From IMG/VR virus record IMGVR_UViG_3300021406_000024, positions 1 through 39,521 of that record: 39,521 bases of DNA. The stretch is one strand, 5' to 3'. The notes beneath the pieces are model-generated. The model ran no database searches. It had not been told where the DNA came from and was given only the letters and a program-made list of their open reading frames with translations. This DNA is from a virus. This document shows, piece after piece, positions 23,484 through 28,947 of the stretch. The translations under genes and the position numbers were made by a program. The number at the start of each line of letters is the position of its first letter. Position 1 is the stretch's first letter.

Positions 23484-23774
23484 TTCCAGAAACACGCAGC
23501 GGAGCACCTTGCGGACTACTTCCACGTCCACGCCGGTAGCGTCCGCGACTTGCGCGCTCGGGTCTGAGCGACCAGCGCGGCCTGCCCACGGTGGTTCGGG
23601 ATAGACCGGGTTCAGATAGTCACGCTCCATACGGTTGAGGTCACCGACCAGGATCGACGCTGCGAAATCGTTCGGTGCATCTGCTCGCCAGTAAGGGTCG
23701 GGATCATCGTCAGGCTTGCGGTACATCAGATTGTTGCGGCTCCGCATCCGCTGGTAGGTCATCCATCCACCCAT
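23475..23774 (-). CDS. Array gene 7: hypothetical protein
   Basis: A 99-residue protein, ATG at 23774 nine bases after AGGAG. It is rich in Arg, Asp and Pro (QRMRSRNNLMYRKPDDDPDP) with a helical C-terminus (VADATGVDVEVVRKVLRCVF). The end could be a small helix-turn-helix. Function unknown. Confidence 0.55.
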   Translation of the reverse strand: MGGWMTYQRMRSRNNLMYRKPDDDPDPYWRADAPNDFAASILVGDLNRMERDYLNPVYPEPPWAGRAGRSDPSAQVADATGVDVEVVRKVLRCVFLELS

Positions 23775-23814
23775 GCTTTGTTACTCCTGTGATTGTTGGC
23801 CGATAACTTGGCGC

Positions 23815-24003
23815 TCAGAAACCGTGGCTGTCGCTGTCGCGCATCGGACGCCGAACTACTTCGTAGCCTGCTGCATTGAGTAGCCTGAGAAATTCGGGGA
23901 CCACAAAGGCCGGGTCGACGCCGGAATGTGGCATGCCCTGCTCACTGTCGAGCGCCTGCCAGATCGCATCCTCAATCACGGCGTATAGCGGTTCGTCGTC
24001 CAT
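23815..24003 (-). CDS. Array gene 6: small protein, paralogue of gene 5
   Basis: A 62-residue acidic frame, ATG four bases after AGGAG of the repeat element. It ends FLRLLNAAGYEVVRRP, which matches LLARLDDAGYEVVKKQ at the end of gene 5, and both have an acidic helical first half (EDAIWQAL / AQYLEDAF). The two look like diverged duplicates. Function unknown. Confidence 0.6.
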   Translation of the reverse strand: MDDEPLYAVIEDAIWQALDSEQGMPHSGVDPAFVVPEFLRLLNAAGYEVVRRPMRDSDSHGF

Positions 24004-24042
24004 GTTTCTCCTGTGGTTGTGAGCCGATAAGGTGGCGTTCCG

Positions 24043-24171
24043 TTACTGCTTTTTCACCACTTCGTAGCCTGCATCGTCCAGCCGGGCTAGTAGTCCGCTG
24101 GCTGTCATGTGGCCGGGGTGTAGCTCAAAAGCGTCTTCCAGATATTGCGCGATAATCTCCGCTGCGCTCAT
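24043..24171 (-). CDS. Array gene 5: small protein, paralogue of gene 6
   Basis: A 42-residue frame, ATG at 24171 after AGGAGATGAC of the repeat element; a longer in-frame start at 24246 would read through the element into an Arg-rich stretch and is not favoured. Sequence opens MSAAEIIAQYLEDAFELHPG and ends AGYEVVKKQ. See gene 6. Confidence 0.55.
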   Translation of the reverse strand: MSAAEIIAQYLEDAFELHPGHMTASGLLARLDDAGYEVVKKQ

Positions 24172-24172
24172 G

Positions 24173-24253
24173 TCATCTCCTGGTGAGTACCGATAATCGG
24201 GCGGTCTGGAACTGTTGCAACGCCCACGCCGCGCGCTGCGCCTCATCAGTCAT
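24173..24253 (-). CDS. Possible 26-residue peptide between array genes 4 and 5
   Basis: An ATG at 24253 overlaps the end of gene 4 and opens a frame MTDEAQRAAWALQQFQTARL that closes at the TGA inside AGGAGATGACATG before gene 5. It looks helical and would translate through the repeat element. Weakly supported; it may only be chance. Confidence 0.3.
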   Translation of the reverse strand: MTDEAQRAAWALQQFQTARLSVLTRR

Positions 24254-24545
24254 TAGTCTGATAAATCCATGTCGACGGATGTAATTTCTCTACCGGAATG
24301 CCGGCCTCGGCCTCGGCGACTAGACGGGCGATCGTTTCTTCGTCTACCTCAGTCGGCAGCGGATGCTTGCTCCTTTTCGCCGACATGGATTGAAATACCG
24401 CGGCTACATGCCTCGGGTGATCGCCCCAATCCACCAAGGCCCCGCAGTAACAGCGGTTCGTTGCCGGACACCAGGCGTGCGCCTTCAGTATGTCGACTAA
24501 TTCCTCCGCCGCGTATGCTGGCGCTCCGCTGGTTGTCCAAATCAT
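24246..24545 (-). CDS. Array gene 4: chimeric small protein
   Basis: A 99-residue protein, ATG at 24545 overlapping the stop of gene 3 (ATGA). The N-terminus (AEELVDILKAHAWCPATNRC, then YCGALVDWGDHPRHVA) holds Cys/His that could bind zinc. The C-terminus, from ~63, repeats the EVDEETIARLVAEAEAGIPV block of gene 14 and stops soon after. It looks like a fusion of a new N-terminus to a copied middle part of gene 14. Confidence 0.55.
   Translation of the reverse strand: MIWTTSGAPAYAAEELVDILKAHAWCPATNRCYCGALVDWGDHPRHVAAVFQSMSAKRSKHPLPTEVDEETIARLVAEAEAGIPVEKLHPSTWIYQTND
24267..24363. repeat. Repeat A, copy 2
   Basis: Matches 21881-21977 with seven mismatches over 97 ungapped bases; encodes the C-terminal part of array gene 4. 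Confidence 0.85.
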
Positions 24546-24661
24546 GTTCCGCTCGGTTTCATGCTCTGCTTCCTGTCGTGCCGAGTGATCTCAGCTTCCC
24601 ATTCGACCCAGTCGTTCTGAAGTTTCCAAATGTAGGCAAACAGGTCGAAGTCATCAGCCAT
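24542..24661 (-). CDS. Array gene 3: truncated copy of array gene 11
   Basis: A 39-residue frame whose first 36 residues (MADDFDLFAYIWKLQ onward) equal those of gene 11; it then ends SGT-stop, the TGA overlapping the ATG of gene 4. The coding DNA is identical to gene 11. Either a shortened functional paralogue or debris of duplication. Upstream lies the ATCACGATCGGAA block. Confidence 0.5.
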   Translation of the reverse strand: MADDFDLFAYIWKLQNDWVEWEAEITRHDRKQSMKPSGT

Positions 24662-24665
24662 GCCG
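24553..24665. repeat. Repeat B, copy 2
   Basis: Identical over 113 bases to 22642-22754; covers array gene 3. Confidence 0.9.
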
Positions 24666-24691
24666 GATTCCGATCGTGATTAGTGCGGGCC

Positions 24692-24844
24692 CTATGACAG
24701 GCGCGCGTGGGCATCTAGGCACATGCCGCAACAGTTCGGATCAGGTGGCGGCTCAAGCAATATAGTGCCGTCGGTCATGATCTTGAACTGGTAGCGAAAC
24801 CGCGCGGCCAGGTGGCGGGCCGCGTCTTCAATCTCGTTACTCAT
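24692..24844 (-). CDS. Array gene 2: small protein with Cys cluster
   Basis: A 50-residue frame, ATG at 24844, four bases after the stop of gene 1, so probably coupled to it. A helical N-terminus (NEIEDAARHLAARFRYQ) leads to PNCCGMCLDAH near the end. The final codons CTG-TCA-TAG and the following bases repeat those at the end of gene 7. Function unknown. Confidence 0.5.
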   Translation of the reverse strand: MSNEIEDAARHLAARFRYQFKIMTDGTILLEPPPDPNCCGMCLDAHARLS

Positions 24845-24848
24845 TGTT

Positions 24849-25082
24849 TCAGCCCCAACTGCCCGGCGTGCCCTGTGGGACCTTCATGCCCCAGTAGTTG
24901 CACGGCATCATGGTGCGCCACGCGATGATGGCGCACACCAGGTTCGGATCACCCGGACCCGCACACGCGGGCGCACCAGTGACCCCGCATTGCATTGGAG
25001 GCCCCGGATCGGCGTGGGCCGGCACGGCGAACGCGACGGCTGTGGAAGCGATTATGGCGGCGATGGCGGCAATAAGCTTCAT
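24849..25082 (-). CDS. Array gene 1: small secreted protein next to attP
   Basis: A 77-residue frame, ATG at 25082 eight bases after GGAG. Residues 1-~25 are a Sec signal peptide (KLIAAIAAIIASTAVAFAVP, cleavage likely after AHA). The mature part has four Cys (MQCGV, ACAG, LVCAI, MPCNYWG) that could form disulfides. A longer frame upstream only reads through the tRNA-derived attP and is rejected. It is first in the array, 58 bases from the tRNA end, where lysogeny-expressed cargo is common. Confidence 0.65.
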   Translation of the reverse strand: MKLIAAIAAIIASTAVAFAVPAHADPGPPMQCGVTGAPACAGPGDPNLVCAIIAWRTMMPCNYWGMKVPQGTPGSWG

Positions 25083-25140
25083 TGCTTTCGCTCCGTAGGG
25101 TGCAGCTTGGGGTACAGTGTGAGCGGGAGAAACGCTGTGA

Positions 25141-25190
25141 TCTGCGCCCCCGGCAGGACTCGAACCTGCGACCACAAGATTAGAAGTCAT
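25141..25190 (-). other. attP core: 3' half of a tRNA-Arg(TCT) gene
   Basis: On the minus strand the sequence runs from an anticodon loop CTTCTAA (anticodon TCT) through TCTTG, a variable loop, T-arm GCAGG-TTCGAGT-CCTGC and acceptor strand CGGGGGC. The 5' side has no D-arm or matching acceptor, and the anticodon stem already has a mismatch (CATGA against TCTTG). This is the usual tRNA-derived attP that rebuilds the host tRNA on integration. The integrase gene lies about 370 bases to the right. Confidence 0.75.
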
Positions 25191-25288
25191 GTGTCTGGTA
25201 TAGTCCTATCTGGAATGATTGTCAAACGTGCTGGTCAGCGTGTCTGGATCCTAGTAAATCCTGGTATATACTAGGATAACATAGGATA
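25191..25288. repeat. Putative integrase arm-type sites and inverted repeat
   Basis: GTGTCTGG occurs at 25191 and 25240. ATCCTAGTA (25248-25256) and TACTAGGAT (25269-25277) form a perfect 9-base inverted repeat. TAGGATA occurs at 25272 and 25282, one helical turn apart. Such short repeats beside attP fit arm-type integrase or Xis sites. The TATACT at 25267-25272 may also serve as a -10 box for rightward transcription of 25320 and the integrase. Confidence 0.5.
25197..25225 (-). promoter_or_regulatory. Leftward sigma-A-type promoter across attP
   Basis: Minus strand: TTGACA (25225-25220), 17-base spacer, TATACC (25202-25197). The -35 is perfect and the -10 matches four of six. Transcription would start around 25190, pass through the attP core and enter the opposite-strand array at 25082. 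See the finding on promoter exchange. Confidence 0.6.
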
Positions 25289-25319
25289 CAGTGAAGGCTG
25301 AAGTCAACGGAGGATTGGC

Positions 25320-25544
25320 ATGCAACTCGTCTGGAAGTCCTACGGCGATACGGGCCGCACGGCTAGGGGCGATCGCGGCGCTTGGCGCATCGTCACAGAC
25401 GGCGCATGGTGGTATCTGAGCCTGCACCCGGCCGATGGCGTGGCCGGTCTGCGGCGCGGGCAGTTCATCACGCGCCTAGCCGCCGAATCAGAGGCACAGG
25501 ACTATGAAGACTGCAACTGTCCGAAGCACTCCGCAACGACTTGA
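25320..25544 (+). CDS. Small protein between attP and integrase
   Basis: A 74-residue frame, ATG with CGGAGGATTGGC upstream. Basic and Trp-rich N-terminus (LVWKSYGDTGRTARGDRGAW) and an acidic Cys-containing end (YEDCNCPKH). It ends 12 bases before the integrase start and is probably cotranscribed with it. It lacks the usual excisionase helix-turn-helix; function unknown. Confidence 0.5.
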   Translation: MQLVWKSYGDTGRTARGDRGAWRIVTDGAWWYLSLHPADGVAGLRRGQFITRLAAESEAQDYEDCNCPKHSATT

Positions 25545-25556
25545 CGTAAGGCGCAG

Positions 25557-26789
25557 ATGAGTCCCGGTAAACGCCGCCCCCGCGGTGACGGCGGCCTATT
25601 CAAGCGCGCCGATGGAATGTGGATCGGCGTCGTCGAGCTGCCCATCGGTGGCGACGGCAAGCGCCGCCGCAAGTACGTGTCATCGAAGAACCGCAACGAA
25701 GCCATTCGGAAGCTCAAGCAGTTGCGCGCCGATGTTCTCGCTAACCGCATCGCCGTGACATCCTCGGCCACCGTCGAGCAATGGCTCGAGCGTTGGCTCA
25801 ATGACATCCACAAGCGCAAAGTGCGCCCCGGCACGTTCGCCGGTGATGAGCGGATCATCCGCCTGCACATCAACCCGCACATCGGCCGGCGCCGACTCGA
25901 CCAGCTCACCCCGGCTCATATTCGGCAGATGCACGACGCGATCGACTCATCCCGCAGCGCCCAGCTGGCGCACGGGCTGTTGCAGAAGGCGCTGAAGGAT
26001 GCCGAGCGCGAGGGGATGGTCGGCCGTAACGTCGCGCTGCTCGTCGACAAGCCGGGCCACGTCGCCGAGGAGCGCGAGCCGCTGACCGCCGAGCAGGCCA
26101 AGCAATTGCTGCGCTCGGCCATCAACACCAACGACCCGTGGGCGACGCGCTGGGCCGCGGCGCTGCTACTCGGTGCGCGCCAGGGTGAGCTGCTCGGGCT
26201 GCAATGGTCCCGCGTGGATCTTGAGGCCGGCGAAGTCGACCTGTCGATGCAACTTCAGGTGATAAACCCCGTCCACGGCTGCGGAGAACGTCACAGTGAC
26301 GGAACCTGGCCCTGCGGGCGCAAACGGCCGGGCGCGTGTCCGAAGCACAAGTGGGACCTGCCGCGCGGATTCAAGCATGAGCAGCTCGACGGCAGCCTGT
26401 TTCTGACGCCGCCGAAGACCAAGGGGCGCATCGTGCCGATCCCGGCGCCGCTGTGGGCGCTGCTGGACCAGTACCAAAAGGTATGTCACGTTTCCGCCAA
26501 AAACCCCCATGACCTCGTCTGGCACCACGACGACGGCAAGCCCATCGACCGCTACACCGACTATGACAACTGGCAGGCCGCGCTGAAGACGGCAGGGCTA
26601 CCACCGGCGCCGCTACACGTCGCCAGGCACACCACGGCGACGCTGCTCGCGCTGGCCAACGTGCCCGAGTCGGTGGGCATGGCCATCCTCGGCCACGCTT
26701 CCGTGCAGGTTCACAGGGGCTACGCGCACGGCGACACGGCGCTGAGCCGTACCCACATGGACCGGGCGCTCAACGAGTTGTTGGCGTGA
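25557..26789 (+). CDS. int: Tyrosine integrase
   Basis: A 410-residue site-specific recombinase. N-terminal arm-binding domain (~1-65), core-binding SAM-like domain (~68-165), catalytic domain with Arg208 (GARQGE), Lys287/289 (PPKTKGR), His354-X2-Arg357 (HVARH), His380 (LGHAS) and the tyrosine nucleophile in HRGYAHGD (Tyr389). A Cys/His-rich insertion (~240-266, CGERHS...CGRKRPGACPKHK) as in several actinophage integrases may bind zinc. It acts at the tRNA-Arg attP to its left. ATG with GTAAGGCGCAG upstream. Confidence 0.9.
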   Translation: MSPGKRRPRGDGGLFKRADGMWIGVVELPIGGDGKRRRKYVSSKNRNEAIRKLKQLRADVLANRIAVTSSATVEQWLERWLNDIHKRKVRPGTFAGDERIIRLHINPHIGRRRLDQLTPAHIRQMHDAIDSSRSAQLAHGLLQKALKDAEREGMVGRNVALLVDKPGHVAEEREPLTAEQAKQLLRSAINTNDPWATRWAAALLLGARQGELLGLQWSRVDLEAGEVDLSMQLQVINPVHGCGERHSDGTWPCGRKRPGACPKHKWDLPRGFKHEQLDGSLFLTPPKTKGRIVPIPAPLWALLDQYQKVCHVSAKNPHDLVWHHDDGKPIDRYTDYDNWQAALKTAGLPPAPLHVARHTTATLLALANVPESVGMAILGHASVQVHRGYAHGDTALSRTHMDRALNELLA

Positions 26790-26801
26790 GCGCCACGATC
26801 C

Positions 26802-26815
26802 CCGATCTTGATCGG
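26802..26815 (+). terminator. Hairpin after the integrase gene
   Basis: CCGATC-TT-GATCGG, a perfect stem with a 2-base loop, lies 12 bases after the integrase stop and is flanked by GGCG/CGCC words. Only a short T run (AATTTTG at 26824) follows, so termination would be partial. Confidence 0.35.
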
Positions 26816-26832
26816 CGCCAACCAATTTTGCA

Positions 26833-26846
26833 TTGACTGGTGTCAA
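26833..26846. promoter_or_regulatory. Operator-like palindrome TTGAC-N4-GTCAA
   Basis: TTGACTGGTGTCAA lies in the 175-base gap between integrase and the gene at 26965, whose only other visible content is a second palindrome (26899) and a promoter-like pair (26861-26889). Candidate binding site of the repressor or another regulator. Confidence 0.35.
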
Positions 26847-26860
26847 TAATCTAGTTTGGC

Positions 26861-26889
26861 TTGCACAGAATCCTAAGCCAGTGTAGAAC
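26861..26889 (+). promoter_or_regulatory. Possible promoter for the 26965 gene
   Basis: TTGCAC (26861), 17-base spacer, TAGAAC (26884). Start would be near 26896, within the palindrome CTAGC-N5-GCTAG (26899-26913), so the palindrome could be an operator. Confidence 0.35.
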
Positions 26890-26898
26890 TCCTCTTAT

Positions 26899-26913
26899 CT
26901 AGCGCTCAGCTAG
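26899..26913. promoter_or_regulatory. Palindrome CTAGC-N5-GCTAG
   Basis: A perfect 5-base inverted repeat around GCTCA just downstream of a promoter-like pair. Likely an operator; the factor is unknown. Confidence 0.35.
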
Positions 26914-26964
26914 TGTTCGCCCAGAGAATCCTCCGCTCTGCTTAGAAAAAAGGCAGGCACGCCC

Positions 26965-27267
26965 ATGCGTGAAACCACCGTCGACGGCCACCAAGAGCTG
27001 ACCGTGGCATTAGAAATGCTGTTGGCCGGCGACGGACAGGAAAGCACGTCGCGTGACCACCTGCTGTGGGCGCTGGATCAGATGATGACACTCATCAAGC
27101 CGGGCGACCTGAGCAATCAGCAGCTGCGCGCGTTAATCACTGTCCTTACCCCTGCGCATGCGCGGGCGCTCGTCGCGACCCGAGCTACGCGGGAGTTCCT
27201 GGGAGCCATTCCCCCACCCGGTCGGCCAGCCCTCCGCCTGCTGCCAGTTATCGAACCGCCTGCGTAA
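26965..27267 (+). CDS. Hypothetical protein facing the repressor
   Basis: A 100-residue helical protein (TVDGHQELTVALEMLLAGDG, then LLWALDQMMTLI). ATG with AAAAAAGGCAGGCACGCCC upstream. Its last 135 bases overlap the 3' end of the convergent repressor gene. Pro-rich ending. Position between integrase and repressor suggests a lysogeny-related role, but no family is recognised. Confidence 0.55.
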   Translation: MRETTVDGHQELTVALEMLLAGDGQESTSRDHLLWALDQMMTLIKPGDLSNQQLRALITVLTPAHARALVATRATREFLGAIPPPGRPALRLLPVIEPPA

Positions 27268-27552
27268 CTCGTCGAGCAGTTCGGCCGTGCCCAGATCGCT
27301 TATTGGCGCGTGGATCTCGATGGCGCCGGAAACCTCATCGGCACCAAGGTAGCCGGCCGCAACCAACGCTTCCACTGGCTCGCGGCCATAGGCGCGTGCG
27401 AATGCCGCGGCGTTCTCCGCCTTTGGCCGATCGCCCTGCTTCCAGCCAGTAACGCGGGACGGATCTATACCTGCGGCAGCCGCGATGTCTTTGTGGGGTG
27501 CATTGCCGCTGATGCGCTGCACATATCCCCACCAACTTTCGGGCATGCGCAC
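27133..27552 (-). CDS. Immunity repressor-like HTH protein
   Basis: A 139-residue protein on the minus strand. Residues ~8-60 are a Cro/C1-type helix-turn-helix (VQRISGNAPHKDIAAAAGID, then PSRVTGWKQGDRPK). The remaining part is polar with a helical stretch (LLDELRRRFDNWQQ). Start is GTG 27552 or ATG 27546; no ribosome site is seen but a TACATA-type -10 lies just upstream, so it may be leaderless. It is divergent from the Cro/Xis operon across a 176-base control region, the usual place of a phage repressor. Confidence 0.75.
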   Translation of the reverse strand: MRMPESWWGYVQRISGNAPHKDIAAAAGIDPSRVTGWKQGDRPKAENAAAFARAYGREPVEALVAAGYLGADEVSGAIEIHAPISDLGTAELLDELRRRFDNWQQAEGWPTGWGNGSQELPRSSGRDERPRMRRGKDSD

Positions 27553-27580
27553 ACCCTATATGTATGCACGCAATCATGTC
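27553..27580 (-). promoter_or_regulatory. Repressor promoter with operator-like half-sites
   Basis: Minus strand reads TTGCGTGCATACATATAGGG then TGTGCGC. A -10-like TACATA lies about 7 bases before the GTG. The words TTGCGT and TGTGCG also flank the rightward operator at 27698, at 14- rather than 11-base spacing. This suggests autoregulation by the repressor. Two further direct repeats (ATACCGG at 27590 and 27606; TTATCCGCC at 27650 and 27680) fill the rest of the gap. Confidence 0.4.
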
Positions 27581-27692
27581 CACCCCGTGATACCGGAAGT
27601 ACTGCATACCGGGAGGCATGCTAACGCGGTCCAACTGCGCCGCCACGGATTATCCGCCGGACCAGCCGTTACAGAACTGTTATCCGCCATGT

Positions 27693-27729
27693 TTGCGTAC
27701 GCACAATTGTGTGCGTAAAGTCACATGCG
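27693..27729 (+). promoter_or_regulatory. Rightward early promoter, leaderless
   Basis: TTGCGT (27693-27698), 17-base spacer, TAAAGT (27716-27721), then 7 bases to the GTG at 27729. This spacing puts transcription start on the start codon itself, so the Cro-like mRNA is probably leaderless, a frequent situation in mycobacteria. No ribosome site is needed. Confidence 0.6.
27698..27717. promoter_or_regulatory. Operator TACGCACAATTGTGTGCGTA
   Basis: A perfect inverted repeat of 8 bases with a 4-base centre fills the spacer between -35 and -10 of the early promoter. Bound repressor would block RNA polymerase. The half-site CGCACA recurs at the repressor promoter and near the right end of the window (39295-39368). 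Confidence 0.65.
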
Positions 27730-27968
27730 TGAGCGCAAAACCGACACTCGTTCTCAGGATCGACGAACTCAACGCGTTCCGAACCGCGGCCGGATTCGTC
27801 ACCGACCAACAGCTCGCCGTCGCGATGCGCTACAACCAGGGCAACCTGTCGCGCATCCTGGCAGGCAAGTCCAAGCCCGGACTGCGGTTCGTCGCCGGGC
27901 TGCTGTTCGTGTTCGGCATTGACCGATTCGCCGACCTGTTCGCCCTCGTGCTGGAGAACGGCGCATGA
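27729..27968 (+). CDS. Cro-like HTH DNA-binding protein
   Basis: A 79-residue protein from the GTG at 27729; an upstream in-frame start at 27618 would place the promoter inside the gene and gives an unlikely N-terminus. It shows a helix-turn-helix (FVTDQQLAVAMRYNQGNLSR, then ILAGKSKPGLRFVAGLLFVF). First gene of the rightward early operon opposite the repressor, so Cro-type role is likely. ATGA overlap with the Xis-like gene. Confidence 0.7.
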   Translation: MSAKPTLVLRIDELNAFRTAAGFVTDQQLAVAMRYNQGNLSRILAGKSKPGLRFVAGLLFVFGIDRFADLFALVLENGA

Positions 27969-28144
27969 CAACCTGGCTGACCATCACAGAGGCACTTGAG
28001 CACATTCGCGCCAAGGAACCCCGCATGATCCGCGGCGCTATCGAATCCGGCGAGCTGCCGGCAAGCCGCCTTGGTAAGTCCATCCGCATCGACGTGGCCG
28101 ACCTGGACGCGTGGCTGAAATCTCAACCGTGGGAGCCCAAATGA
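27965..28144 (+). CDS. xis: Excisionase-type (MerR-like) DNA-binding protein
   Basis: A 59-residue protein with the helix-turn-helix/wing pattern of the excisionase domain family: TWLTITEALEHI, MIRGAIESGELPASRLGKSI, RIDVADLDAWLKS. It would help integrase excise the prophage, or act as a regulator. Coupled by ATGA on both sides. Symbol is by family; activity not shown. Confidence 0.6.
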   Translation: MTTWLTITEALEHIRAKEPRMIRGAIESGELPASRLGKSIRIDVADLDAWLKSQPWEPK

Positions 28145-28278
28145 TGATGAAGATCCCACCACTACTTCCCAATATGGACGAGATCAACGCCAACTTCGAC
28201 ACAATGCGCGCCGACATCGCCGAAATGCGCACGCTCCTAGCACGTCTAGTCGAACTCACGGAGGGGCAGACCCGATGA
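28141..28278 (+). CDS. Small helical protein
   Basis: A 45-residue frame beginning with three Met codons (28141, 28144, 28147), overlapping the Xis stop. A Pro-rich start is followed by a heptad-like helix (MDEINANFDTMRADIAEMRT, then LLARLVELT). Ends with ATGA shared with the next gene. Possible coiled-coil partner. Confidence 0.5.
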   Translation: MMMKIPPLLPNMDEINANFDTMRADIAEMRTLLARLVELTEGQTR

Positions 28279-28415
28279 TCGCCCCGGACAAAGACGCGAT
28301 AATCGCCGAGCTTAACGAGCGCATCACCACGCTAGTGGCGGAGCGGGATGAGGCGCGGGCCGCGCGCGATGACATGGCGGCCAAGGTGTTCCACGCTTCG
28401 CGGCGGGGGTGGTGA
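28275..28415 (+). CDS. Small coiled-coil protein
   Basis: A 46-residue frame, ATG overlapping the previous stop. Charged helix (DAIIAELNERITTLVAERDE, then ARAARDDMAAKV) and a basic end (SRRGW). Like its neighbour it looks like a short coiled coil. Confidence 0.5.
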   Translation: MIAPDKDAIIAELNERITTLVAERDEARAARDDMAAKVFHASRRGW

Positions 28416-28416
28416 C

Positions 28417-28890
28417 GTGTTAGCACTGCTGCGCTTCCCGTTCGACCTCGTGCGCGCGCTCGCTGATGGCGTGGCAATGGGCCTGGAGGTCTGCTACCCG
28501 ATGGCCAAGCCGCCGGCGCCCGAAGGGATGAAGCCTGGTTATCTGTGGGGCTACCTCGAGCCGCACTTAGCCCGAGCGGGCGCCGAGCTTCTCGCCGAGG
28601 CCGAGGCTGAGCGCGAGGCGTGGGACGAGAACGAACTGCGCACCGAGGCCGAGTGGCTCGGCTACCAAACGGCCTCCACCGACGGCGCGGTCACTGCTGA
28701 CCCCGCGGTGGAGTGCAGCCCGGCGGCGGCAGCCAGCGCAACTAGCGCCGCCGCCGGGCACCCAAACCGCAACCAAATGAGGATGCGCGTCGCCGTCGCA
28801 GGCCTGCGCCAATGGGTAGCTGGTGAAACATGCAGCGCACCAACGTATTTCGGCTGCATCGCCGACGACCTAGAACAGCTCGCCAAGTAA
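28417..28890 (+). CDS. Hypothetical early protein
   Basis: A 157-residue protein from the GTG at 28417, one base after the previous stop; longer in-frame starts overlap the upstream gene. N-terminus hydrophobic (LALLRFPFDLVRALADGV), then a Glu/Ala-rich helix (~45-75), an Ala/Ser-rich linker and a C-terminal part with CSAPTYFGCIADDLEQL. Followed by a strong hairpin. Function unknown. Confidence 0.5.
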   Translation: MLALLRFPFDLVRALADGVAMGLEVCYPMAKPPAPEGMKPGYLWGYLEPHLARAGAELLAEAEAEREAWDENELRTEAEWLGYQTASTDGAVTADPAVECSPAAAASATSAAAGHPNRNQMRMRVAVAGLRQWVAGETCSAPTYFGCIADDLEQLAK

Positions 28891-28893
28891 AGC

Positions 28894-28921
28894 GGCCCCG
28901 GCAGTTGTGGCTGCCGAGGCC
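28894..28921 (+). terminator. Hairpin between early genes
   Basis: GGCCCCGGCAG, loop TTGTGG, CTGCCGAGGCC: an 11-base stem with one mismatch, starting 3 bases after the stop at 28890. No T run follows, so it may act as an attenuator, RNA processing or stability element rather than a full terminator. Confidence 0.45.
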
Positions 28922-28947
28922 ATGAACACCAGGAAGGTTGATTCCCG

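Larger units (their letters stand above)
21513..24202 (-). repeat. Start-associated repeat family, about nine copies
   Basis: Reading the minus strand, a conserved block GTTATCGGTAC, a short variable spacer (often CAAC or CAATCA), and CAGGAG then 4-10 bases lead into a start codon. Copies: 21513-21550, 22121-22154, 22501-22526, 22769-22803, 22974-23020, 23429-23483, 23783-23816, 24004-24042, 24172-24202. Many carry (G)GAACGC 2-3 bases before GTTATCGG. The stop codon of the upstream gene falls within or just before the element. The repeat thus links stop, spacer and ribosome binding site of successive tiny genes. It is analogous in position to start-associated sequences known in cluster K mycobacteriophages, but the sequence is different. 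Confidence 0.75.

Noticed and set aside
23815-24171. Toxin-antitoxin pair
   Set aside because: The two neighbouring small genes are paralogues of each other and show no toxin or antitoxin motif.
21513-24202. CRISPR-like array
   Set aside because: Repeats are separated by coding frames of very different length, are not palindromic units with even spacers, and no cas gene is nearby.
24269-24679. 136-residue forward frame across repeats A and B
   Set aside because: It is antisense to array genes 3 and 4, which have proper start contexts; a similar antisense frame accompanies the other copy.
25141-25190. A complete tRNA gene on the minus strand
   Set aside because: Only anticodon loop, T-arm and 3' acceptor strand are present; no D-arm or 5' acceptor strand lies upstream. 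It is read as attP.
25320-25544. Excisionase
   Set aside because: The product lacks the helix-turn-helix/wing pattern; the gene at 27965 fits that family much better.
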